From Rhabdophis nuchalis (Eukaryota > Chordata > Lepidosauria > Squamata > Natricidae): a DNA stretch of 64,000 bases. The translations under genes were made by a program, and so were the position numbers. Shown piece by piece: positions 32,311 to 44,300 of the stretch (the first letter of the stretch is position 1; every line of letters starts with the position of its first letter). Where the stretch lies: contig CM077647.1 of NCBI GenBank assembly GCA_039707465.1, positions 170,620,163-170,684,162 on the forward strand, given 5' to 3'. The notes under the pieces are model-generated. The model worked only from the letters and a program-made list of their open reading frames with translations. It was not told where the DNA came from and ran no database searches.

Positions 32311-35300
32311 GTGAGGGGCGAGTTTGGATCGCCTGTCTGCCGCGGGGACTGGGGAGGCTGTGGCTGCGGAGGAGGAGGAAGGTCGGGCATGGTGGTAGTG
32401 GTGTTGGGGGGTCTGGGAGAAGGGCGGGGAGGGCTTGTTCCCCTCGTGCTCTTTTCAGCCCTTCCCCGATCTCCCTCAACAACTCCCAGGGTGGTCATCA
32501 GCCCGTTCCCTCGGACGCAATCCGGGCAGGTGTGCTTCTCGAGTCGGATGGATTGGCAGTGGCCGTTGGGGAGGGGGGGAGGGAGGGGGGAAGGAAACGG
32601 GTTTTGCTCTTCCCTTGATCACATGTATGAACACGTGCCCGCCGAGGCCGTGTGTGCATTTATAGTTCACCGGGTCCATTGATTGTCTGCCTGTCTATCT
32701 GTCATTTGTCTGTATCTTTCTCATCTATCTGCCTGCCTGCCTGCCTGCCTGCCTGTCTATCATCTGTTTATATCTACCTACCTATCTGTCTATCTGTCTG
32801 TATCTATCCATCTGTCTCTATATCTGTCATCTATTTGTATCTATCCACCCATCTCTTTATTTCTATCTGTCTATTTGTTTGTATCCATCCATCCATCCAT
32901 CTCTGTATCTGTCTATGTCATTTGTTTATATCCATCAACCCATCCACCTCTTTATCTCTATCTGTCATTTGTTGGTATCCATTCACCTCTTTATCTCTAT
33001 CTGTCATTTGTTTGTACCCATCCATCCATCCATCCATCCATTCATCTATCTCTGTATCTCTGTCTATCTGTCATTTGTCACTATCCATCCATCCATCCAT
33101 CTCTGTATCTGTCTATCTGTCATTTGTTTGTATCCATCCATCCCTCTCTTTATCTCTGTCTATCTGTCATTTGTTTGTATCCATCCATCCATCTCTTTAT
33201 CTCTGTCCATCTGTTATTTGTTTGTACCCACCCACCCGTCTATCTGTCTGTCAACTGTCTGTTTCTATCTATCCATCCATCACCCATCTAGCTGTGGTAT
33301 CTATCATCTATGTCAGTGATGGCAAAAAAAGGGAGCATGCATGCATGCGGGCTCGTCGGGGCTGCAACTCGGAAGAGGAGCTCCCAAGGGGGCATGCGTG
33401 CACTTAAAAATGAACTTCTGGTTCTAGCACGCCAACTAATCTTCCAGTTACTGTCACGCATGTATGCACGACGATCAGCTGGCTGAAGTGCATGCTCAGG
33501 CCGGAAAATGGAAGACCAGCTCTTCCAGTTTCCGGCACTGCCGCATGCACAAAGGCCAGCTGATCATCACATGCACATGCACACCCTAAACCCGGAAGAG
33601 GAATGGGCGTCGCCATGTGTGCCATAGGTTCGCTATCACAGATCTATCATTTGTCTATCTAGCAATCATGCAAGATTGCTAGATAGACAAATGATAGATC
33701 TGTGATCTATATCTACAATATCTGTGTGTCTCTTTCTAACTAATCTATGTATTTTTTTTTATTTTTTTAAAGTTTTTATTAAATTTTAAACATCATACAC
33801 ATACAATACTTCACCCTGTGCTATACATAAGAAAGGAAGATTTGGTTCTTGGGATATATCCTCATGATCTCCAAAATCCACGTTCTCTGGGTACAGGTAC
33901 CGAAGCGTCCAAATTTCCAAGCGCATAGTCCACAAATGGTTTCCAAGTTTTCCAAAAAATATCTTCTTTATAAATACCATTTCTAAATTTAATATCACAT
34001 GTCATTTTATCATTTAAAGCTAATTTCCACATTTCACAATACTACTCTTCTATTCTAAAATTCACATCTAATTTCCAATATCTAGCTATTATAATTCTAC
34101 TCATTATAATCATAATTCTAATCAGTTCTTTCTCATATTTTGTTAGTTCTGTTTCCTTAATTATTAATAATAATATAGTTTCTGATCTCAATATTATTAT
34201 TTTCTCCATCATTTCAAATATAATTTTCTCCAATTGTTGCCAAAGCTTTTTAACTTTATCACATTTGTACCACATATGTTCATAAGTCCCTAATTCCATA
34301 TCACATCTCCAACATTGTTTACTAATTTTTTTATCCATCAATGATAATCTTAATGGAGTCAAATACCATTTCCAAACAACCTTATAATTATGCTCTTTAA
34401 TCCTTACAGATAAAATCTTCATAATTCTACTCTTCCAATTCACATTCCAATCTAAGTCTGATATTTTAATATTAAGTTCTTTTTCCCAATTCATCTTCAT
34501 CACCATTTGTGGTTTTCCATCAAAATTTATAATCTTATAAATCTTACTAACGAGTCCCTTTAACCCAATTTCATCTTTCATAATTTGAGATACTAAATGT
34601 TCAAATTCAGTTTTATTTCTACTTATCTTGCAATTTTCCCTTACTTTCTTAGTCCATTTTTCTATTTGTATTTTTTCAAACCAGCCTAAACCCAATTTTT
34701 CAATAATTTCTTTTTTCCTTCTTTCATTTTCTAAAGTTTTTAGCCAATCTATTATAATTTCTATATTTTCATCTTCAATTACCTTATCACGACTTATATT
34801 GGTTTTAATCGGCCAATTTCCAATTGTCTTCCCCAAAAAAATTATATCCGGAATTAAAATTTTAACAAATGTATTCCAAATTTTACTCAATCCCTTTAAC
34901 CAATAGCTATTAATTACCCTTTTTGATTTTGCTTTATCTAAAAACCATGTTGAGCCAAATCTCTTAATATCTTTTAACTCTAAATCTCTCCAATGACTAT
35001 CTTCACCTTTAAGTATTTTTACCACAGTTCGAATACCGTAGACCCAATAATAATTGAGTAGTTTGGGAATTCCCAATCCACCTTCCTTTTGATTTTGATA
35101 CCACATTTTCTTCAGTAATCTGGGTCTTTTCCCACCATTACAAAATTTATCCAATTTCTTCTGATATCTTTCAATATCTTTCTCTGTCAAATTTAATGGT
35201 AGCATCTCAAATAAAAAATTAAACTTTGGTAACAACATCATCTTACACATTGCAATTCTACCAAACCAAGACAGCTTTATCTTTTTATATTTATCTATCT

Positions 35301-38300
35301 TTTTCTCAACTTCATTCATCACCACATCATAATTAAGTTTTTTCATTTCTCTAACTTTGAGTGAAAGTGTTATACCCAAATATTTCAATGTATTTTTGAT
35401 CTAATCTATGTATTTAATCAAACATCTATCATGTTTCTCTCTGTCTATTTGTCAAACTAAAGTAAGACGGTGAACCCTAATATATATATGTATATGTATA
35501 TGAATGTATGTATTTTAATTACAGTGGAGGTCTTCTAATATATATATATATATATATTATTTGTTTTCGTAGATTTTCACGGGTATAGGTATGTAGATTT
35601 TGGTTTATTCGGGTCTTTTCCCGTGTAAAATTAAAGGTGTTTTTGTGTTTTTGTTTCCCATCGAAACGTTGCAAAAACACCTTTAATTTTACACGGGAAA
35701 AGACCCGAATAAACCAAAATCTACATATATATATTATATATATATATTAGAAGATATATATATATATTAGAGTTCACCATGTCAGACAAACTAGAATATT
35801 TGTCTGAAACGGTATAGGGCTGTGATGGCGAACCTATGGCACGGGTGCCACAGGTGGCACATGCAACCATTTCTTAGGGCACACGAGGCATTGCCCTGTC
35901 AGCTCCAGCGCACATGTGTGCGCTGGCCAGCTGATTTAGGCCTTCTTTTGAGGCCATTTTTCATCCTCTGGAGCGTCAAAGAACGTCAAAAGCAGAGGGT
36001 CGCGCACATAGCATTACCTCCCTGCGCTCCCCCTGCTTTTGGCACGCGAGTCAAAAAAGGTTAGCTATCAATGTTATAGGGCTTCCTGCCTGAGCAGGGG
36101 GTTGGACTAGAAGACCTCTACGGTCCCTTCTGTTATTCTCTTATTGGGATGACGTGGAAGGCAACAGTCTTCCACAGCTATGGTTGAGTGCCTTGCTGCA
36201 CACAGTTGTCCATCTCTCTTATAGCCTTCACCTCCTTTCTCCAGGTATGTCGCATTTTGAAGGTTAAAATAATGTGAACGTAGTACAGGTAGTCCTCGAC
36301 TTGTGACCGCCCTTGCGCTCAAAACTTGTGAGGCAATTGTTAAGTGAATTGTGCCCCATTTTACGAACTTTCTTGCCACGTTTGTTAAGCAAATCACTGA
36401 AGTTTTTAAATTTGTAACACTGTTGTTAAGTAAGTCTGGCTTCCCCATTGATTTTGCTTGTCAGAAGGTCACACAAGGGGATCACATAGCCTCGGGACAC
36501 TGCAACCATGATAAACATAAGCCAGTTGCCAAGCATCTGGATTTCGACCCCGTGATTATGGGGATACTGCAAAGGTCATTAAGTGTGGAAAACGGTCTTT
36601 CAGCGCCGTTAGAACTCTGAACTCAATGAACTGTTGTACGTCGAGGACTCCCTGTATTTGTTCTGGGAGGCTAATGCCCTCCTTATGCCTCCTTGATGTG
36701 ACCTACATTGGGGGTGGAAAACACTAGGGTAGGAATGAGATACGGTTCCTCTTAATCATATGCTGTGGGAGTGAAGCCATCCTATACAGCAGGGGTCTCC
36801 AACCTTTGCAACTTTAAGTCTGAAGGACTTCAGCTCCCAGAATTCTCCAGCCAACTTTGCTGGCTGGAGAATTCTGGGACCTGAAGTCCTTCAGACTTAA
36901 AGTTGCAAAGGTTGGAGACCCCTGCTATACAGTATTATGGGAAGATAACCATTACAGAAAGGGCTCTGAGGTGGCTCAGTGGCTAAAAGGCTGAGCTTGT
37001 CGATCAGAAGGTTGGCAGTTCAGCGGTTCGAATCTCTGGTGCCGTGCGACGGAGTGAGCTCCTGTTTACCTGTCCCAGCTTCTGCCAACCTAGCAATTCG
37101 AAAATGCAAGTAGAAAAATAGGGACCACCTTTGGTGGGAAGGTAACAGCGTTCCGCGCGCCTTCGCCGTTTAGTCATGCCGGCCACATGATTACGGAGAC
37201 ATCTTCGGACAGTGCTGGCTCTTCGGCTTTGAAATGGAGATGAGCACCGCCCCCTAGAGTCGGGAATGACTAGCACATATGTGTGAGAGGAACCTTTACC
37301 TTAATGATTCACAGAATAAGAATAACATGTTCAAGAACCAAGCATAGCTTAATCATATCCTGTGGGGAGCGAAGCCATTATCCTATACAGTATAATGGGA
37401 GGATAACCATTATGGATGGAGTGTGTGAAATTTCAATCCCGTTATTAATTAACACGGAAAAGAAAGCCTTGGTTTTATTAAAATCCTGTGGTTTTCAGCT
37501 GTGGCTATTTTTACCCCCTGCTAGAGCTAATTATAAACTTTTCAGGCTACCATGGAATTAGGCTGAAATTCACGTGGAATTTTTTGACTGGTTGAGAAGG
37601 TGCTCACACTTTCCGTATGAAGACGTCTGCGATCCTTTCTTCAGGTCTTTCCACATTTTTATAAAAACCACGATCCAGCTTTCTATTCTTGCTGCAATAA
37701 TGCTTCCAGGGATATTGGGTGTTTAGATAGACCAGGGGTCGGCAACCTTAAGCACTCAAAGAACCACAAAGGTCCTAATTGGAAGCCCCCTGTTCAGTTC
37801 TGGAGCCCACCCGAAGTCCAGTTCCCCTAGAGTCTCCTCCTAGTGTGGCATCCTTTTTCCTCTGCTGAACGGAAGTCCAGTTCCCCCACCACAGAGTCTC
37901 CTCCTAGCACAGCGTCCTTTTTTCCTTTATCTGTCCTAACTGAACGCCCTAGCAATTGTGGAGCCAACCGGCGACAGGGAGCAGCAGCAGGGGGCTGAAA
38001 GAGCTACGTGCGGCTCCTGAGCCGCAGGTTGATAGAACATTGGATATATTGTGCTTATGCCTTTAAACTTTCCCATTGGACAAAAGAAGCTGGGTGGATT
38101 TTGTTCAGGGATCTTTTTACTCCCTGAAATTAAGATGGACAGCACTCGGCTCTGTAAGTGGGAAATCTCTTTGGTTTATGTTAATCCACACTTCTACAGA
38201 CACACAACGGAATGTTTCATTGCTCGTTGTCCAGTAACATGTGGTAGGCTTTTGTCATAAATTTGTCCAAGAGTCCTGGTCTTGAATTTCTTACGTGTCA

Positions 38301-41300
38301 CCTTTTTTTGAGAGGGAGGAGTTACGAGTCCCAGTGTACTTTGAACCCTTCCACATCTATGATCTGCCTTGAAGCGGTGCTAAAATGGAATACCTTACTG
38401 CATGAAGCACAATTCGTGCTATTGTGGAATAGTATTTCTCAACCTTGGTGAACTCGGTGATGTATGAACTTCACTTTCTAGTTGACGAACGGTTCCTGGA
38501 ATTGGGTATGTCTTATGTTTGATGAAAAGAAGGACTAGGGGAGACACGATAGCAGGGTTCCGATATCACAGGGGCTGCCACAAAGAAGAGGCAGTCAAGC
38601 TATTCTCCAAAGCACCTAAGGCTAGAACAAGGAGCAAAGGGTGAAAACTAATCAAGGGGAGAAGCAACCTAGAACTAAGGAGAAATTTCCTGACAGTTAG
38701 AACAATTAATCAGTGGAACAACTTGCCTCCAGAAGTTTTGAATGCCCCAACACCGGAGGTTTTAAAGAAGATGCTGGATAACCATTTGTCTGAAATGGCA
38801 TGGAAGGTTTCCTGCCTGAACAGGGAGTTGGACTAGAAGACCTCCAAGGTCCCTTCCAACTCTGTTATTCAAATAATGATAATAATTCTAGTTGATGTTC
38901 ATACATCTGGAAGCTGCCAAGATTGAGACCCATAGCAAAAGAACAGGGATGGGCAATTAATTTCCCCAAGGAACCACATGAGGAACTGGTCCTGTTCTTG
39001 AGGGCTGAACTAAGAGTACTGCACGCAGATAAATTGAAGAAAAACAAAACACCAACCAGTCACCCTCAAAGTAAAATCAATCCCCATGGGCCAGACAGGA
39101 GCAGCCAAAGGGCTGGAATTTGACTCAGAGGCTGTAAAATGCCCAGGTCTGCTGTAGAATATTACATACCGGATGGCGTTGCCCAGATAAGATAAAGGGT
39201 CATTTATTTCATCGTTTAAAAACTGAGCAGCTACCTCTGACAGGTGAAGAACTTCAGGAACTAAAACATGTAAAGCCTCAAAAGGCACCCGAACATTGCT
39301 GATGCCAAGAGGGCTCATAGTTAAACCCTTACCTGCTCCTGCCGACGGTGGTTGCTTCTTGTCGTCCCCCCCTCCTCTCCTCATTATTTTCTATTCTCCT
39401 TATCTTCCCCCCTCCTCTCCTCTTCTTTCCTTCCCTCTCCTCATTTTCTATTTTCCTTCTTCCCCTCTCTTTTCCCCTTCTCCTCTCCTCTTTCCTCTCT
39501 TCATTTTCTTTCTATTTTCCTTCTTCCCCTCTCCTGTCCTTATTCTCTATTTTCATTCTTTCCCTCTCCTTTCCTCTCCTCCCCTCTCCTTTCCTCATTT
39601 CCTGTTTACTATTTTCTTTATCTTCCCTTCCTATCCCCACTCTCCTCTCCCCTCCCCTCATTTTCTGTTTTCCTTCTTCCCCTCCCCTCATTTTCTGTTT
39701 TCCTTATTTTCCCTCCCCTCGCTTCCCTTCCCTCTCTTCATTTTCTGTTTTCCTTATCTTTAACACATTAACAGAGTTGGAAGGGACCTTGCAGGTCATC
39801 TAGTCCAACCCCCTGCCCAAGCAGGAGACTCTACATGTGCCTCTACCTAGAATCGAACTCATAACCTCCTGCTTGTGAGGCAAGAGCTCCACATCTAGGC
39901 CACAGCAGCTTGTCTTCCCTCCCCTCAGTCCCCTTCCCTCTCCTCATTTTCTGTTTTCCTTATCTTCCTCGCTCCTCCCCTCTCTCCCTCCCTGCCCTGC
40001 TCTTCCCTTCTCTCTTTTCCTGCAGCGGTTTTCACACTGAGGGGGCTGCTGTGTTCAGCTCCAAGTCTTTTGAAGTAAGCAGACTCAGCAGGTTTTCTGG
40101 AAGATGGGCAACCTGCTGAAGGAATATCCCTGATAGGTTATGCGGCAGTGGCGGTTCCAATGAGGAGGTTCTCTACCTCCAAATAAAATGCCCATGCGTT
40201 ATAAAGTCCTTCCTGGCCGAAGCAAACTTTCCAACAGGCTTGTGATAAGAGAAAGACCTTCTGGAGAGCTTTTGTATGCCAACCTGACCCAGCCAGACTG
40301 GGAGTAGAGAATCTGTATTAACTCTGCTCTGTGGTCTTTCATTGACTCACACTTTCCAAACGACTCAAAGACGGCAGCTTAACACAGGAGTACCATTTCC
40401 GATGAAGGTTCTCAATCATCCAGAGATGTCTGAAGGTTAAATCATGACAGCTGGACCAATTTGGGTCCAGTTGCCATGATTCAGTGGGATGGGGTGGCTG
40501 AGTCGCTGAGCTTGTTGATCAGAAATGTCGGCAGTTCGGCGGTTCGAATCCCTAACGCCGCGTAATGGAGTGAGCCCCTGTTACTTGTCCCAGCTTCTGC
40601 CAACCCAGCAGTTCGAAAGCACATAAAAATGCAAGTAGAAAAATAGGAGCCACCTTTGGTAGGAAGGGAACAGCGTTTTGTGTGCCTTTGGCGTTTAGTC
40701 ATGCCGGCCACAAGACAGGTTCAGACAGCGGCTTTGAAACGGAGACGAGCACCGCCTCCTAGAGTCAGGAACGACTAGCACATATGTGCAGGGGAACCTT
40801 TACCTGCCATGATTCAACCTTCAGACTTTTTTTTTTCACGTTCAGCTTTCCGTGCTGAGTGGTGTATGGGGGTTTGGGGGACAGAAACCAGCCCAGAGAT
40901 TCGGGCTTCAGAGCAAGTGGCAGCACCTGATTGGCCTTTTCTGGACTCAGGCTAAATGCGGTGAGACGGGGGGGGGGGGGATTCTTGGATGGGACACCAC
41001 CAGGAAATCTAGGGAGGAGCACCTCAAGAAGGAGGCCCTGACAAACCACTCCAGAACGTAACAGAAGGGCAAAGTCAGGTTTCATCCCCCACCCCCACCC
41101 CAATTCCCTTAATATTCTGAATATCGTAAACCCTTAGCGGCCCAATAAATTTCAGTCCTTCATTTTTGGTAGCTTATAACAAGAATTAATAATAATAATC
41201 TTTATTGTCATTGTAATAATATTGTAATAAAATTGGAGGTGAGTGTTGCGTGGTCTAGAGGTGGAGCTTTCGTCTCACAATCTGGAGGCTGTGATTTCGA

Positions 41301-44300
41301 TCCTAGGTAGAGGCAGATATTTCTGTCTCTGTGAGGCAGGACGCAAAGTGAGAATTGGTATATAAGAATCTGCTTTTTCGATAGGTCTTAGTCCAGGTGT
41401 TAGCAAAACTTATTTCTGCCTGGACCTTTGGCCAAAAATAAAGGCTTATCTCGATTTCGCAGTCCTTTCTCTTGATTTCCTGCAACATCTGGGCACAATG
41501 AGAATATATCTGCCGAACATAACTCGGCACTAGTGACAAGAAAGGCATCTGGCCAATAAACACTCAGCTCCATTGAGTTGCCTAGACACTACTTCGCAAG
41601 GGATTATGGGGTCGTTAAATTGCTTTTATGTTCCTATGCCAGTCCCTGACTGTGTTCCACCTCACACTGTCATCGTATCGTTAAACCTGGTTTGTTGAAT
41701 AGGCCAGAGTTGGGTAGTTTGGTCTGTCGTCCTAAACCAGACTTTTAGACCAATGCAGCCGGTTCTTGTGTTTTGCCACAGTCAAGCAAGCCACAGGATG
41801 GCTCAACCTAATATCCCATTGGCCTCTGTCTCTTAGTGCGAGGGTCTCCAAGTTTGGCAACATTAAGACTTGAGGGGGCGGACTTCAACTCCCAGAATTC
41901 CTCAGTCCAGCACGGCTAGCTGAGGAATTCTGGGAGTTGAAGTCCGCAAGCCTTAAACATGGTGGAACCCCCATCTTACTGTACCAATGTACACTTTTGT
42001 AAAGCAGCCATGGGGAAAAAAGCCCTGCATTGTTTAGTACTGCCTTTCGTTGCCACATTCCCCATAGTCATGGGAATCAACATTCAGATGCTGGCCACAG
42101 GACTCTTTATTTATGACGGTTGCAGCATCCTGCCGGGTGGGGGGGTGGGGAAGGGCGGAATCACATGATTCCCTTTTGCGAGTCTGTTGAACAACATCAG
42201 TGGGGAAGCCAGGTTCACTTAACAACCGTGTTACTAACTTAACTGTGGTGGTCCGCTTAACAACTGTGGCAAGCAAGGTCATAAAACGGAGGCAGGCTCA
42301 TTTAAATTTTGGGTTCAGTTGTGTTCATAAATCAAGGCCCGCCTAGAATTGATATTCCGGCAAGGGGTGGGTGGGTGGGAGACGGACAGGTTTGGGAGAA
42401 CAGCTCTACAACAACAATAGGTATCATAAACTTTGAGCTATGCAAATATTGTGGCTTTATCCCGGACCGCTTCAGCTGGTTTGTTGCTGGTTTAAGATTA
42501 AAAGGGAAGAGAAACTGATTGACACTGTTTTCCTTTCTCTCCTAAGTTCCCCGGGGGAAATGAGAATTACCTGGCTATCACAGGGACGACCCACCCTTTC
42601 CTGTCAGGGGCTGAGGTGAGATGGCTGGGGTTTTGATTGCATGGACTGCGGGCGGGACAGCGGGGCTGCATGATTGGACTTGGGAGTCAAAGGGACTATT
42701 TGTAGTTTAGGGTGTCGCAAAACGATTTGCATGCCAAACAGGGAGGATAAAAATCGATGGGGTGGTTTGTTTAAACAAACAAAAAAAAGTCTAATTTTTA
42801 AAAATTTAAACTGGATTTTTGAAAACTGAAATCGGATTTTGTTGATTTTTATCAAATTTATTTTCATGAAATGTTTCTGGAGTAAAAAAAAAATCTATCT
42901 ACAGATACCATGTTTCTCCGAAATAAGACAGGATCTTATTTTCTTTTGACCCTCGAAATAAGCACTCGGCCTTATTTTCGGGGAGGTCTTATTATTTTTG
43001 AGGTGCAGGAGGCGGCGAGCGTGGTCACCTCATGGTTGCTGTTATGTTGCAATATCTTCGAGGGAGGGCTTATTTTAGTGCATGCGCTTAAAAGCCCGAT
43101 TAGGTTTATTATCCGGGGAGGCCTAAGATGAGGGAAATAGGGAAGTTTTCTATTTAAGATACATTAATAATTTAGTTTATTCAGCATGAAATGGAGTTTA
43201 CCGTATTTTTCAGAGTATAAGATGCACCTTTTCCCATCAAAAACGAGGGTGAAAATCTGGGTGCATTTTATACATCATTTTTGGCCTCCTGAAGCTCTGC
43301 CACCTTTGCAGAAATGGCCATGCATAGCCTTTAGGAGGCTTACGGAGTGCTCCTGGGGTTTGGGGAGGGCAAAAATGAGCGAAAGATGGGTCGGGGTGTC
43401 GTGTCCCCCCCCCCCCCCCGGTCTTCCAGGAGCATTCTACAAGCCTCCTAAAGGCTATGCATGCCCTTCTTTTGGAAAACAAATGGGCCTGTTTTTGGCA
43501 AAAATGGGTTGGTTTTTGTTCATTTTTGGGTGGGGGGCAGCTCCCAGGAGCATTCTACAAGCCTCCTAAAGGCTATGCATGCCCTTTTTTGACAAAAAAA
43601 CCAGGCCTGTTTTCATGAAAAATGTTTTTGGGAAGTTTGCATAGTGCAAAAACTTTTTTTTAAATTTACCTCTTTAAAATCTTTGTGTGTCTTTTACTCT
43701 GAAAATTACAGTAGTTAAATGTAGCATGAAGCTGTATATTCTGCAATATTTACATTTTGGGAAACTCATTCGTTGAATCGAAGTTCAGCAAAGCTGAGAT
43801 AACATGCACTGCCTTGATGCATTCACATTTCAAAGTGGTCATGAGATAAATCATAAAACAAAGCTCAGTAATAGTCCTTTATCCCATTGTTTTGCAAATC
43901 TATGTATACTACAAACTGTATGATGGTTTGACAAGAAATTCAAAGTGTGAGGAGGAAGGGCAAGCAGTGAAAATGAAAGTAAAACCTTCTAAGCAGCTTA
44001 TAAATATAATATTAAAGAGCGCCTGCCATTTCAAATCCATCATGGCAGTGCTTTTTAGCGGGCATCCAGTCACCTGCTGCCCGCCACGTCCCTCACCTTG
44101 TTGTGTCACTGCCGCGTCACCAGCTGTCCCATTAAAGTGAATGGGACTGTCGGTGAGTCAACAGCTGGTCAGAGGAGGAACCGAGATGACAGTTGCTCTT
44201 TTAAAAATGAGGATTTAAATTGAGTCAATTTAACTCAAGCCTTTTTTACTAGTGATTTCAAAGGACTCGATTTAAATTGGCTTGATTTAAATCAAATCCA

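Noticed and set aside
32305..32682. 125-codon frame starting at the TOX4 ATG
   Set aside because: Only ATGGAG is exonic; a donor GTGAGG follows and exon 2 continues the TOX4 protein in phase.
32652..33407. 251-codon plus-strand frame near TOX4 exon 1
   Set aside because: It lies wholly in the tetranucleotide array and has no splice or homology support.
35590..35727. Hammerhead ribozyme at the perfect palindrome
   Set aside because: CGAAACG is present in the loop, but no CUGANGA block or stem II precedes it.
36962..37060. Functional tRNA gene
   Set aside because: A and B boxes belong to a Sauria SINE; no cloverleaf with an anticodon stem is kept.
39296..39803. Overlapping plus-strand frames rich in Ser/Pro/Phe
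   Set aside because: Artefact of the pyrimidine-rich minisatellite.
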